From NCBI GenBank assembly GCA_015680685.1, contig MNCI01017633.1, positions 100,149 to 164,148 of the forward strand: a stretch of DNA of 64,000 bases. The letters run 5' to 3'. The notes beneath the pieces are model-generated. The model made no database searches. It saw only the letters and a list, made by a program, of their open reading frames with translations, and was not told the DNA's origin. Both the position numbers and the translations under genes were made by a program. Origin of the DNA: Gnetum montanum (taxonomy: Eukaryota; Streptophyta; Gnetopsida; Gnetales; Gnetaceae). Every line of letters begins with the position of its first letter. Position 1 is the first letter of the stretch. Positions 1-11,290 of the stretch are shown piece by piece.

Positions 1-485
1 CTTGGCCAATGAGTGTCATAGGAAAGAGCTTGAGTTTTTGCCAACCGTTATCAATGTTGTTCCATGCATAGGCATTGTAGAAGGCTTGTAAATGTTGTTG
101 TGGATCTAAGTAATAGCCTCCTGAGAAATTGGAAAAGTTGTTTAAATCGAGCCTGGGTAGGTAGCTCTCTTTACGATACCTACAAGAGATTTGAATAGCC
201 TCTTGTATTTGCATTAGGCTTGTAGTGGCCAGTAGGGGTTCATCGTCATTGAGTAAGTTATGCTTTCGTGAGTTGGGATGATGCTGCCTTTGTTTATGTT
301 TATAAGAAACCCCACCTCAGATTGCGTACTCCAATCTTCATTGTCATATAATTTGTTGGTTCTCCAATGAATTGCCTCACTAGATGTGGCATTATCGTAG
401 TCTTGTAGGAGAGGCATGGTTGTGAAATTGTGCGTGAATTTGTATGTGACTTTTTATAATTATTTCTTCCTAAAATATATATCAT
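1..485 (-). pseudogene. gag fragment of element C
   Basis: Minus-strand translation gives a degenerate Gag central region. A stretch around 1-110 reads roughly AFYNAYAWNNI followed by WQKLKLFPMTL. It lines up with the plus-strand gag of element G near 47335-47410 (FYDTYALQNI, then WKKLKLFSKTL). The 67-residue open stretch at 214-417 covers the upstream part and contains the PYWPLQA segment matching LFWQLEA in element E. Gag proteins form the particle that packages retrotransposon RNA. Stops and frame changes make this a pseudogene; the coding region continues leftwards outside the window. Confidence 0.65.
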
Positions 486-539
486 TAATTCCTATATAGT
501 GACCTTGTATGATATAACTAATCTAGATAACTAGCATCG

Positions 540-558
540 TCCTCGACAATAGCGCCAA
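540..558 (-). other. Primer-binding site of element C
   Basis: The minus strand reads TTGGCGCTATTGTCGAGGA immediately after the LTR end TCATCA. This resembles the TGGCGCCGTTGCCGGGGA primer site, complementary to the 3' end of plant tRNA-Asp, that is common in Athila-type elements. The tRNA assignment is from memory of the family and was not searched. Confidence 0.7.
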
Positions 559-1405
559 TGATGAGTGGCGAGGTGCCCCTACACTCAACCATACGAATAC
601 GAGTGTTTCATGCACGATCCGGTTGAACTCCACAGGCAGACTAGTTGTGGTATCTAGATAGTTACTTGTAGATTGCAGTTTGCTATCTTCCCACCTGGAC
701 TAGTATTAGCTTTTTCATGTATGGTTTAGTCTAGAGTGAGGTGTATGATGTGTTCCTACACTAATGCTACTCCTAGGTATGATGGGAAATAATATCAACT
801 AAGCTAGGAGAGAGGATGAGAGAGAATCTAAACTAGCCTAAGTGCGATGAGCATTCGTTCCTTAATCATTCGTATACATCTTGAACCTCGTGCATGACTA
901 CCATTGGGATTACCAAGCACATGGCCTAGGTACGCTACTGGGTTACCAAGTAGTTGCACTTAAATGCTCGTGATTAAGTCGTACTCATTCCGCATTACTA
1001 GGAGATAAGGGTAGAGAGATATTAACTAAGAAAGCAATAAATAACAATAACAATTAAATAATTATGCTAAGTGGATGCTACAATCTCGATCTTTATTGCT
1101 AGTCATGTGTGTGTTCAAGTACGTCACACTCGAATAAGGATGCCGTGCAATTACAATCATCACACTACGGGCATGCACTGGGAGAAAGGGTTGAGAGGAA
1201 AAACTGATAAAAAGTCCCTACCTTAATACTAAAACTAAAAAGTTAAAACTTAAAAAAAAACTTCAAAACTTTTTTACCAAATCTGCCTGCCTCTTATTTA
1301 TAAATGAGGAGACAGGCTGCGATATTGCGTATGTGATATTGCGTCTAGGCTGTGATATCGCGTACATGATATCATGGGTGCAATATCATGGCCAACAATT
1401 CATGA
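559..1405 (-). repeat. 5' LTR of element C
   Basis: About 847 bp. The plus-strand left end TGATGAGTGG is the complement of an LTR end CCACTCATCA; the right end ATTCATGA corresponds to an LTR start that should be TGATGAATTG (here TCATGAATTG). The U3 part (1310-1395) has repeated GATATTGCGT/GATATCGCGT motifs. It is related along its length to the LTR at 49867-50705. A CTAAT next to the right end is a possible target-site duplication, but the partner side is outside the window. Confidence 0.75.
1294..1306 (-). promoter_or_regulatory. TATA box of element C LTR
   Basis: The minus strand reads CATTTATAAATAA, a good TATA box, placed just downstream of the GATATC-type U3 repeats, as in the LTR of element H. 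Confidence 0.55.
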
Positions 1406-1846
1406 CTAATCAATAATTAATGAAAACATTAAATGCATAAATAAATCATTAATCTATTCCAAGTGCTACAAGGTTTGATCAAAAGGCTCATCCTTATTGT
1501 CATTCACACTAGTGTGTTCAAGTACAATAGTGCTTGAATAAAGATTCACACACTTTTTGACTCCTACTGCGGGCACTTAAAGAAATATTCTAACTCTCAA
1601 ATGATAAAATTGCAAGAGCGTTGCTACAACTATGACTTCACGTCCCATAAATATAGTTGGTAAGCACATATTTATAGATTTTATTGTAGCTCTATGTTGA
1701 AGGGGCCCCATACACACAGTAAATGCCATGTCAATGTGGCCCTGTCGACGAGGCAACATCACATAGATGGGGACATGTCAATGGGGCCCGATTGATGAGG
1801 CCATGTCAACAAGGATCCATCAATGCAACATAATGATGATTCATCA
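1406..1846 (-). repeat. 3' LTR remnant of element E
   Basis: This matches the right half of the LTR at 31420-32353, beginning around AAATGCATAAATAAATCATT (1434 and about 31941) and ending in ATTCATCA. The left half is missing from the window because element C was inserted at 1405/1406. The adjacent TATCTCCATGACTAAA (complement TTTAGTCATGGAGATA) is the polypurine tract. A TATA box lies at 1668-1677. Confidence 0.75.
1668..1677 (-). promoter_or_regulatory. TATA box of E 3' LTR
   Basis: The minus strand reads CTATAAATAT, at the position matching the TATA-like CTATAAAC of the 5' LTR near 32175-32185. Confidence 0.5.
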
Positions 1847-3039
1847 TATCTCCATGACTAAATGGAAACTCATCCTCAAGTTCCTTTACAAAATTGGAAA
1901 GGTATGAGATGATTGATTGAATCTTGACATAACAAACTAACTTGAAAAAACTAAGTGCCCGAGTGAAAAAATCAACAGTATTACAAAAATTGTGGTTTTC
2001 ATGACACAAAATTGAACACCATGACATGACTACTTAAAATTGGATAACACATCCTCTAATGGCATGAAGGTACTTGAGAAGATTAGACAGTCCTAGGCAG
2101 TGGAGGTTCCCGAGGTTCTAAAGGACCTTTACTAGCTTTGAGCACATGCGATGGCTAAGGTGGTTGTGGCTGTAACCTTTGGTGGAAGGTGAGAGGCATC
2201 CATTAATGCCTTTATCTTCTCCTCCTTACTCTGAGGATCATTCATAGTCCATGTGGCATTATCAATGTGGGATGGAATGGGGATATCCCATGGACACAAC
2301 ATTACTAGAAATAACTCCTTAACATTGACAAACCAAGGAGCAAATTGTTTGTGTTTGACATCGAACACCCTAACTACATTTTACAGCTTCTAGTAGTCAT
2401 TCATTCTTTTGGCTTAGTTCTTGGTAGTAGATCTCTAATTAGTGTATTTGCCCTTGAGAACCTTGAGTTTCACATTTTCCACTGCAAGTTTTTTCTTGGT
2501 GTGCTTGTGGTGCTTGGACTCAACCTTGTATAACAAGTATGAGTTAGCCACTTGCTTCTCCAATTCTAACCATGATCATCTAATAGTCAAGATAGCTAGA
2601 TTTGCACATTAGAGATTGGTAAGCTCCATGTATTTTGTCATCCTCTCAATCTACAACTCTTTCAAGCAGATTTCTGCCTAATTGTAGGCATCTATCCCAT
2701 TAATGATAGGTTTCCAAACTTCTCTTCCTTATAGGAGTTTTTGAAGGGTTTCATTTACTTTTACCTTCACTAAGTGGATGTTCTTTTTATTAACTTCTTT
2801 TGGTAGACTGACCTGATCTCTATTATGATTCTTAACTCTCTTAAACTTGAGAGCCTCTAATTTCCAAGTGGCTACCTCTATTGGAGTCTTTTGGCAAAGG
2901 GCCTATATCTCGTCCATGGAGAGGTTTCTATTTTCAACTGCCAATCTTCTTAGCTTTGTGTTCACTTTGGCTAGTTGCTCCTATTGTTGATGGATAAAGT
3001 TAGTCAACTATTGTTTATGCACATCAACATTTTGCAAGT
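1847..3039 (-). pseudogene. C-terminal part of element E ORF3
   Basis: Minus-strand coding remnant between the E polypurine tract and the insertion site of B. The open stretch 2132-2368 encodes the conserved C-terminal end: WFV, then MLCPWDIPIPSHI, ATWTMNDPQSKEEK and ALMD. It aligns with the ORF3 end of element H (AWYV, CPWEVLTPSNI, AWTTQDP, KEEK, near 50930-51110). Upstream residues are charged and helical like the coiled-coil part of H ORF3. In Athila-type elements an extra sense ORF in this position is often called env-like; its function is not known and I do not assign one. The N-terminal part resumes at 21555, beyond element B. Confidence 0.65.
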
Positions 3040-3044
3040 GATGG
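3040..3044. other. Left target-site duplication of element B
   Basis: GATGG directly left of the B LTR. The right partner at 21550-21554 is GATGA, one transition different, as expected for an old insertion. Confidence 0.6.
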
Positions 3045-4573
3045 TGTAAGAATCAAAAACATCAATGGCTGGAACACCGAGGTCCATGAGTGCATAGCTT
3101 GGCCCCAAATCCACATGAGAGCTTGCTAGAGGTGGAGATGGGGCACCTTGAATGGTTTGGCTGATCAAACAGGGACTTACTGGATGCAACAAGGATGCAA
3201 TGTGATTAGCTATGGTGCTAATACGAGATGGTGCCAAGGATGTAGGGGGTGTTTGTGGTGTTAGTGAGGTCAAGCATAGTTATAGGCACCTAAGGGGATG
3301 AGCATAGTTAAGGGATTTAGTGAGGTAGATAGTGTCAATGCATAGAGACTACTGCCCAAGCATAGTTTAAGCATGTCTATGTAGTGAAAATGGAAAAAAA
3401 TGTGAATAGAGTGCAGAACATGCAAAGAAATGGAGAGAATGAAGTGGAGTGTTACCCCAAATGGGGTTGAGCATAGTTAACACCAAGAGGCATTTAGAGA
3501 ACACATGGTATACAATAGGTGCAGGTGGATAACATAGTCACAATCCCTAGGGTATCTAGCTGTGAAGACTTATGTTCCATCGAGGTGTCTACATTTGCTG
3601 GGTTGGCCACCGTAGTGTATCATTGGCTATGGTGTTTTGTTGGACTGCAAGGGTCTATGGTGGTTTACAACTTTACCTCTTTTTTGATTTTCCAATATGC
3701 CCTTGATCATATATGAGGTCCAACCCTTACTGCATTAAAGAAATAGGCATTTATAGGGTTAGTATTAATAGGAAATGTGGGTTGGTTGCCACGTGGTCAA
3801 TGAGATGGTTAGGACAATGCTCAGCATAGTTACTATTCAGGTGGTATATTGATGGGGCTGACGGTGTTATGTTTTTTTTGTGCTCTACTAGACTTTGTGG
3901 GACTATGAGACTATGACTATGTTGCCAACCACATATGTTGGCACTGAGAAGACTACAAGGTACCTAAAAAAATGAAACTTAGTTACTATGCTCTGCGGGA
4001 CTATGCTCTCCACTCTCTTGTGTGGGATCAAGCGTAGTTATAATTTTGGGACAAAAAGAGATATAAAAAAGAAGTATGTTGCTAACTATGCTTGTCAAAG
4101 GTGAGTTGACTACATTCTGGAGCTGAGCTAAGCATTGTTGCTATGCTATGGAGGTCATTGAAGATTATCCTTGCTAACTATGCTCTCATGAGTATCTATG
4201 AGGAAAATGGATTTTCTGTAGACTACGTACTCCACTAGAAGCTAACTATGCTCTCAACTAGGATTGAGCATAGTCTCAACACTTAGGAAAATTTGCAAAA
4301 ATTGGCCTTCTATTGAGTACGCTCTTTGCGAGAGGCTAACTACACTCTCAATTGGGGTCGAGAATAGTCTTGACACTTAGCAAAATCTAGAATGGTGTAC
4401 TTGGGGGAGAGTGTAGTCTCAACACTTAGGAAAAATTTCAAGATTTTTCCCTCCAACTGACTACACTTTGGGAGACTACACTCTCTATGCTCTGCAGAGG
4501 GGTTGAGCATGGTTCCCACTTTTTGGCAAAATTTGTAGTCAGGACATCATAGTCTAGATTTGATGGTGTTTCA
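3045..4573 (-). repeat. 3' LTR of element B
   Basis: About 1529 bp, from TGTAAGAATC to ATGGTGTTTCA (LTR start TGAAACACCA on the minus strand). It aligns with 20078-21549 from the shared GGCTGGAACA.CGAGGTCCAT onwards. It is rich in ACTATGCTC and the complementary GAGCATAGT, some pairs forming hairpins (for example 4245-4274). A TATA box lies at about 3746-3757. Confidence 0.85.
3746..3757 (-). promoter_or_regulatory. TATA box of B 3' LTR
   Basis: The minus strand reads CCCTATAAATGC, equivalent to CCCTATAAATACC in the other LTR at 20776-20788. Confidence 0.6.
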
Positions 4574-4590
4574 TTGGCCCCTCATTGTTG
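4574..4590 (-). other. Polypurine tract of element B
   Basis: The minus strand reads CAACAATGAGGGGCCAA directly before the LTR start TGAAACACCA. Element A has the equivalent CAACAAAGAGGGACCAA. It would prime plus-strand DNA synthesis. Confidence 0.7.
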
Positions 4591-5675
4591 ACATCTAGAG
4601 TAGTGGCTTGAGAGATGTCGACAAAGAATAGTAAAACATCACAATAGACTTGGCACTAACATTGCTCTTCAGTGCATGATCAGATGTTGCTACACCATGC
4701 TCAAGAGTACTATGGATAGTGGCATGCTAGATGTAAGGTAAGAAGCAGGAATAAAAGGTGTAGGTGATGTGCTAGGGATAAAAGAAAAGATGAGATGCAA
4801 ATGAGATGTTATGATGCAAGGACACCATGGCACTAGAGTGGCTTGCCCTTGAAAATGTGCACTAGAGAGTCAAGGTGTAGGTTTAAGGTTGGGCTAGCTA
4901 TGAAACTACTTTGCTCCTAGATTTCTTGATGACTTTCTTCCCCCTCTTTTTTTGGTGAGTTGAACCTTCTTTAGGCTCTGCATGTTACTAAATGCTTGAT
5001 GTGAAGTGTTTCCCATCAAGTGAGTTATGTGTCACTAGATGAACTTTGATATGTAATTAACAAAACTTCATTACATCTATATGATAGATGTTTCTTCCAC
5101 TGGATGACTTATGTTACATCAACCTAGGCTTTGAATGGTTGACAGAAGCTTTCCATAGAACAACTTGTGTTACGTCCACCTTGGGTTCTGGAGCTTGATT
5201 TGAAGAGGGTGCCATGTGGGCATAGCACATGAGCATCAAAAAGGATTGCAATTTGTGCTATGCTGGGAATGAAAGCGCATTGGGATATAGGAGTAGATGT
5301 GAGTAGGCTCTAACGAGATAATATGGATATGCACTCTTGAGAGGTCTAGCTAGTGCAACCATGCACATTAGAGCAATGTAGAAATTTGCTACTATGATGA
5401 GATGTGCCTTTGTATGACCACCTGGGGCTTTATCCTACAAACACAACTTTGAGAAGACAAGAAAACCACACAAAACATAAATGCAAATAAAATATAAATG
5501 ATATAATGTAGAAGGCTACATTAGCAACACAGGTTGTGTAGACTGCAAGGGCTTTATTTTAGAACTATAGTGTGCTCGCTTGCTTGGTGGAGAAGGAGAG
5601 TTGTAGTATGCTCACTCACTGGCCTTCAAAAGGATGGAAAAAGTTATTAATGATTAATCACAAACCTAATTTGAG
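4591..5675 (-). other. Non-coding 3' region of element B
   Basis: About 1.1 kb between the 3' LTR and the 30-bp tandem array. No coding region is visible. Its LTR-proximal end is colinear with A (54426 onwards): both begin with TTGTTGACAT and a GAGAGGC/GAGAGAT block, so it is part of the retrotransposon, not foreign DNA. Confidence 0.5.
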
Positions 5676-6180
5676 GTCTTGGTAGACCATGTATTTACTA
5701 GTTTAAGATCCTAGCAGACCATTGGGCCTAGTTTAAGATCATAGTAGAGCATGCTATGCTAGTTTATAGTCCTAGCAAACTACCCTGTGCTAGTTTAACA
5801 TCTTAGTAGATGTGCTATGCCACTTTAGAGTCATGGCAGACTACTAGTTTAAAGTCATGGTGGATTGCTAGTGTATAGTTTTAGCAAATGCATTGTGCTA
5901 GTTTAACATCGTGACCTAAGGATGAGCTATGCTAGTTTATAATTGTAGCAGATCTCTATGCTAGTTTAATGTCTTAGCAGATGAACTATGCTAGTTTAAC
6001 ATCTTAGCAGATAAATTGAGCTAGTTTAATGTATCAGCAGATGAGCTGTGCTAGTTTAATGTCATAAAAAATGAGCTATGCCATGCCAGTTTAATGTTGT
6101 AGTGGATGAGCTGTGCCAGTTTAATGTCATAGTAGATGGGCTATGCTAGTTTAATGTTGTAGTAGATGAATGCTTACCTT
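5676..6180 (-). repeat. ~30-bp tandem array downstream of B pol
   Basis: Roughly 15 degenerate copies of a unit of about 30 bp built around GCTAGTTTAATGTC.TAGCAGATG. Related units occur in the same element near 9820-9890 and 15350-15570 and in element A at 55610-55945. Tandem arrays between pol and the 3' LTR are known in Tat-lineage elements. The function is unknown. Confidence 0.75.
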
Positions 6181-6249
6181 GCTTTATTGATGTGTGGTGC
6201 TGCATGCTAGATATAGTATGGCTTCAAGTGCGAATGGTTTATTGGATTG

Positions 6250-7460
6250 GCAAACTCATTTCCTCTTGATTAGCAAACTTGAATTTTCCATTGTCATAGG
6301 AATTAGTGACCAAGAAAGACCCTTCCCAGTTGGCTAAGAATTTATCTGTGGGTTCGTGAATGGCTTTGAGGACTAGGTCCCCTTTCTTGATTGGGCATTG
6401 ATGGCAGTTGAGATGATGATTTTACTGTTGCCTTTCTTAATACCATTCAATGCTATCGAGTGTATGCACGTGCTCCTCCTCTACTAAGTCAAGGTCTACG
6501 GTTCTTAACTCATTGTTCTAACCTTTGTTGACAAAGTTTGAGAGGATTACTTGAAGTGATGGAACCTACAATTCAAGTGGGAAAATTGCTTCAGATCTGT
6601 AGATGAGGCTATAAGGCATCATACATGTTGCTATTTAATGCATCATGTGGTAGGCCCAAAGTGTGTAGACTAGTTGCTCATGCCATCATCTTTTGTTGTT
6701 ACTTAGCATCTTTTTGAGGAGGTTGAAAATGACCTTGTTGGTAGCCTCCACTTGGCCATTTACTTGAGGGTAGTATGGTGATAAAAAGAATTGTTTGATG
6801 CCAAAGTGCTTACAAAAGGCTTTAGTTTCAATGTTGCTAAACTACAGTCCATTGTCTATCACTATGGTCATGGACAAGTCGAAATGGGTCACTATGTTAT
6901 CCAACATGAAATTGCAAACTACAATGTCATCTTCCTAAGGGGAATAAATTTGACCCACTTGGTGAAATATTCCATTACAATTATTATGAAGCTATTCCCT
7001 GTGGAGAAATTAGGTGTTATGGGTCTGATGATGTCTAGGCCCCAAAGTTGGAATGACCACATGATTTGGGTTGTATGCAATTCAATTGGTGGTATGTGCA
7101 TTAATTTTCTATGCTACTAACAAGTGTCGAACATTTTGACTTTCTAGATGTAATTTCTCTACATGGAAGGCCAATAGTAACCTAGCCATTTTATTTTTGT
7201 TGCCATTGTCCTAGGTGCTATGCGACCTTTGCACAATCCTTTGTGGACTTGCTTGATAATTTTTTTTGCTTAATTTTTGCTTATGTAGGTTAGCAGTATG
7301 CCATCATGGGATTTGCAACATAACATGTTATCACCTATGATGATGTATTACCATGAAAATTTGCATATTGTGTCCTTTTAAGCAGTAGTTAAGTTTTGTG
7401 AAGGCTCACCTTGTAGAAGGTACATCTTGATATCGTCATACCACACTTTTGCATGGGTGG
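6250..7460 (-). pseudogene. Integrase region of element B pol
   Basis: Minus-strand remnant of the integrase that inserts the DNA copy into the genome. The open stretch 6919-7101 contains the catalytic-core start: QLWGLDIIRPITP, FIIIVMEYFTKWVKFIPL, with the first catalytic Asp in GLDII. Further on (about 6560-6760) come LLKKML, WHEQL, LWAY and PYSLIYRSEA, typical of the core's end. The C-terminal end near 6290-6410 reads KKGDLVLKAI, then LANWEGSFLVTNSY, the usual pol terminus. Several stops and frame changes break it. Confidence 0.8.
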
Positions 7461-7639
7461 TGCTAATTGTGGCTATGGATGTGTCTTCAATGGTTTGATT
7501 GATAGGTGGAGTGCAATTTTCCACCAAGGTGGGCAATGTGTTGAACATGCTAGGTGCTATGCTAAGGGCTAATGTTGCAAGTGCATTGGTAATGACATTT
7601 TTGCTTTGGGGAACATGTTGGACATTAGCAACTACAAAG

Positions 7640-8130
7640 TGTTAGAGCAAGTGCTTTGCTAGGTTGCAATAAGTCTATAAATGTTGTTCTTTATAGGTGT
7701 AGACTTTTGTTACCTAATTTACCACTAGTTGTGAATCACCTTGGATCACTATGTGTTGGATCCCTAGGTTGTGTGCTGCAAGGATGCCTTAGAAAAGACC
7801 TTCATACTCCACCACATTATTGGTGCAAGGAAATGTGAAATGATATGCAAAGGGCTGGATCTCCCTAGAGGGAAACATGATAATAGCAGTGATGCTCCCC
7901 CCTTAAGAGTTTGAAGCTTCGTTAAAATGCAAGAGTGCCTCATAGTTGTCGAGCATTTGGCTAATGCTACTAACATGCTTGTTTGGGAACTCAAGGTCTA
8001 TGGTAGTTTGATCATCTACCGGTGAAGTTGTGAGTTGTGTGGCTATTGCTTGACCTTTCATTGAGGCTTGTGCAACCTAACATAGGTCAAATTCTACTAT
8101 TATTTCTTTCCACCATGCAATGCAATTGCT
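7640..8130 (-). pseudogene. Second (archaeal-type) RNase H of element B pol
   Basis: Minus-strand translation contains LLHFNEASNS, GGSITAIIMFPS, YHFTFPCTNNVVEYEGL, then HNLGIQHIVIQGDSQLVVNQV. The TNN.AEYE and GDSQL pattern is that of the additional RNase H found between the normal RNase H and integrase in Tat-lineage elements. The usual first catalytic Asp (DGAS) is Asn-Glu here (FNEAS), so activity is unlikely. It follows the normal RNase H domain directly. Confidence 0.75.
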
Positions 8131-8530
8131 TTCATAGATATTTGTTGTTATAGCTCAGAGTATGTTGTTCTTGCAAATGATGTTAACTTGGATGTGGAAG
8201 AGGTAATGCCTCCACTTCTTTAGTGAGAAGACTAGGGCAAGGCAATACTTCTCCATGTCATTGTATCTCATTTCATGGGCTACTAATGCATGGCTTAGGT
8301 AGCAGACTAGGACCTCTATGCCATCATCTCACTTGTGGTAAAGTAGAGAAGGAATGGATGTGTTAGAAGTTGCAAGGTAGATGTAAAAAGGCTTATCTCC
8401 TTGAGGAGGATGGATTGTAGGTAGGTGTGCTAACTCTTGCTTAATGTTTTCAAATGCTTGTTGGCATTGAGTGGTCCACTTGAAGTGGGTTCCTTTCTTG
8501 AGTAAATGTTGCATTGGTTGTAGCTTGTTG
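8131..8530 (-). pseudogene. Gypsy RNase H domain of element B pol
   Basis: The stretch 8329-8514 encodes the RT connection and RNase H start (KGTHFKWTTQCQQAFENIKQ, then PFYIYLATSNTSIPSLLYHK). The latter matches LYLYLAVS...VSAVL in Tat elements, where the usual catalytic Asp of other lineages is also altered. The rest (8140-8330) reads through YNDMEKY and ALVFSL to SNCIAWW. It removes the RNA strand after reverse transcription. Confidence 0.65.
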
Positions 8531-9330
8531 GTTAACTAGGCCATAAACCTGTGTATGAATTGTATTCTACCTTGTAGCCCTCATAGCTCCTTAAGGTTAG
8601 CTAGCGATGCCAAGTTGATTATGGCCTTAACCTTATCAGGGTCTATGTGTATACTTGCTTTGGATACTACAAAGCTAAGCATCCTACTTGTTTTGATGCC
8701 AAAAACACACTGATTGGGGTTTAACCTAAGCTTGTGTTTTAGGTAACATTTAAGTACTAAGTCTAAGTCGTTTGCATGGTTGTGGGCCGCTTTGGACTTA
8801 ACTACAATATCATCTATGTAGTCATTGAGCAAACTTAGCATGTAATTGTTAAAAATGTACATTATTACACGTTGGTATGTTGCTCCTGCATTCTTTAGTC
8901 TAAAAGGGATCATGGTATAGCAAAATGTACCCCAGGGGGTCATGAAGGTTGTACTGAGTTTATACTCAAGGTTGATCCTAATATGGTTGTAGCCCAAGAA
9001 CCCATCCATGAAGGACAACAAGGCATGTCCAGTGATGGTATCGATTAGTTAATCGATATTGGGCAATGGAAAGTCATCTTTGATGATTGCCTTATTTAGG
9101 TCTCAAAAGTCTATGCAAATGTGTATACTTCTATTTTTCTTAGGCACAACCATGATGTTGGAGACCTAGTCTGCATAGTCAACAACCCAGATGAAACCAA
9201 CTTTGTAAAGCTTGGTGATCTCACCACAGACTACCAACACCATCTTAGGTCTAACTTTGTGCACTTTTTGCTTAATTAGTTTGATTTAGGGATCAAGGAT
9301 GATGTTAGGCTAGATTAGCTAGGGATCTAG
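8531..9330 (-). pseudogene. Reverse transcriptase of element B
   Basis: The 146-residue open stretch 8581-9021 holds most of the RT palm: SFMDGFLGYNHIRI (motif A), TPWGTFCYTMIPF.LKNAGATYQR (motif B) and YIDDIVVKS (motif C, with the catalytic YxDD intact), then LKLNPNQCVFG-like HKLRLNPNQCVFGI. The upstream part (9030-9330) continues as AIIKDDFPLPNI. It is the best preserved pol segment of the window, yet the frame is closed just outside it, so it is a pseudogene. Confidence 0.85.
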
Positions 9331-9720
9331 GCCAACATGTCCTTGTATGACCATGCAAATACTTTGATGTTATCATTAAGTACATTAGTGATGTCTTGAG
9401 CATGTTGGAGTTCTAGTGAGAAACTTAGTTTCAGCATTGTCGCCTTATTGTTATGTGTTGTCACAAGGACCTTGAGAAGGGGATCCTTTGTGACATCCCC
9501 TACCTCTAGGTCAAGAGCCTTAACTAGATGGTTGGGCTAGTCTAGTGGTGCTTTTATGGATGCTATGTATTTGTTGTAGGCTATAGGCTCAAGGTCTAGG
9601 CAATGAGGGTCAATGCATTGCTTAATATCATTGTAAGGCCTCATGAGGACCAAGGGTGATGAGATCTGCTCTTGCATAGCCATGTCATGTTCTTGCAAAA
9701 TAAACCAAAAAAACGTCAAG
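9331..9720 (-). pseudogene. Spacer between protease and RT, element B
   Basis: Minus-strand remnant just upstream of RT, with the 60-residue open stretch 9537-9719 (contains WFILQEHDMAMQEQ). I recognise no domain. By position it is the start of the RT-containing ORF, which here begins far from the protease because of the long insert-like section 9721-15570. Confidence 0.4.
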
Positions 9721-11290
9721 TAGCACTTTTTTTGACAAAGTCTATATGCACAAATTAGAAAAATAAATCCAATGAAATTTTTTTAAGCATGCATGCAAGT
9801 TGCTATAGAAGGTAAACATGTTTGCACTAGTTTTAGGCTTGGGTAGGCTATATGCAAGCTAGTTTTAGGTCTTAGTGGACTACATATGCATCAAACATGT
9901 CATTCAAGGGAGGGTTGATTATGCTAGGCAGTGGAATTAACTTGCATGTTTGTAGGGTAGTGAAAAGATCATGGTTTTGAGCTCAATATGGTTAACTATG
10001 CTCTCACCCAACTATGCTCTCCACGCTCAATAGTAGGGTGCTTGGTGGTGAGTGTAGTCCTGAGGTGGTGGATCATTAAATGATCCTAGGAAAGTTTATA
10101 AACATGGTTTTACCATGGTAACTTCATTATTTTTGCCTTTACTACAATGTGGAGAGCATAATCTTGTTGTTGCCTTATGTTGTTACTACTAGTGGAGAGA
10201 GTAGTTGCCAATGGAGAGATTATGTACCATAGTACACATCGCTAAGGGGGACAGGGCCCTAAGTCACCTACCATAGGCATGCATGGAGGAGAGAAGGCCA
10301 TTAGCATTGACCATGTATGCCAACTATGCTCTCCCCTTCTATTTCTACCTTTTTCTTTCTATTTTTTAATTTTTTTGAGTGTTTCAAAGTTTAGGGAGTG
10401 TAATTTTGTAGTGCTGTCTACACACCTTGTTGTGGAGGTGGTTGTTATAGCTGTGCACCATTTGTGATGTGACGTGGTGTCAAGGAGGGTTTTTGGCTTT
10501 GTTGGCATTCGAGCATCATTTGGCTATGGCGACACAAGGAAGGGAGAAAGAGTTTTTGCATTTTTTTTATCTATTTGGGGTCTAGGGCCCCATAGATCAC
10601 ATTTCGTAGCATAGTTGTAGGGGTCATAGCTACCATCAGCATTGGGGTGGTAGGAGTGGTAAGAGACACTAGGGCTTGATATGGTGGGGGGCAAGGTAGA
10701 GATTTGCCTATGCATCCCTTCTCTCCTCTTTTTTTTTGTGTTCAATTTTTGATTGATTTTGCAAGGAAAGCCTTAAAAACTATGCTCTGGGGGTTGTAGG
10801 CATAGGGTTTTTGGTGCCATTAGCATGATTTAGGATTTCATGGGCTATGGCAACCATCGTAGGAAAATTTTCCATGCATCATTTCTACCTTCTTGTGGCT
10901 ACTACCCCCTTGTTGTATGTGAGGGTTTCAACCTCGTGAGGCTACACTCTAGGGTTTTGGATGTCTACCTAGTGTTTTTTTCCCACGGTCAAGTCACTAT
11001 GGCTTGTGCCCTAGGGGGAAATGACAAGAGAAGGGAGAGCATCATGGTAGGACTTGGTAGGTGTGATAGGTGCGATGTTGTATAAGACTATGCTCTCCAC
11101 TACCGCCACTAGGACTACGCTCTCTACACATTGGGAGTGTAGTTGCAGGGAAAGTGTTTGCCAACATGTCTATTTTTGAAACTACGATCTTCACACCCTA
11201 GAGTATAGTTGGGGTAGTTTAGAGTTAGCCAAAATTTCATTAATTATGCACAATGTTAATCCTACAAAACGTGCTGTACCCTGATGAGTG
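9721..11290. other. Repeat-rich non-coding stretch inside element B
   Basis: It begins with two CTAGTTTTAGG.TT tandem units (9825-9885) and then carries scattered ACTATGCTCTCC motifs (9995, 10010, 10325, 10778, 11085, 11110) like those of the B LTRs and leader. A plus-strand open stretch at 10840-11085 has no recognisable domain. It lies upstream of the antisense gene-like unit and could hold its promoter, but I see no convincing TATA box. Confidence 0.45.

Larger units (their letters stand above)
1..1405 (-). mobile_element. Element C: 5' end of Athila-like LTR retrotransposon
   Basis: Read on the minus strand this is a 5' LTR (559-1405), a primer-binding site (540-558) and the start of a gag region (about 1-485) that runs off the left edge of the window. 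The LTR is clearly related to the one at 49867-50705: shared blocks include the stretch with TACCCCTACACTCAACCATA (near 575) and the GATATC-rich U3. The right end abuts sequence that matches the interior of a different LTR (31420-32353), so C was inserted into the 3' LTR of element E. The rest of C lies outside the window. Confidence 0.75.

Noticed and set aside
5676-6180. Regular ~30-bp repeats as a possible CRISPR array
   Set aside because: Units are directly adjacent and degenerate, with no unique spacers, within a plant retrotransposon.
9721-11290. 5' LTR of a separate plus-strand element that would carry the antisense unit
   Set aside because: It shares ACTATGCTCTCC motifs with the B LTR, but no second copy, no primer site near 11290 and no TG...CA borders were found.
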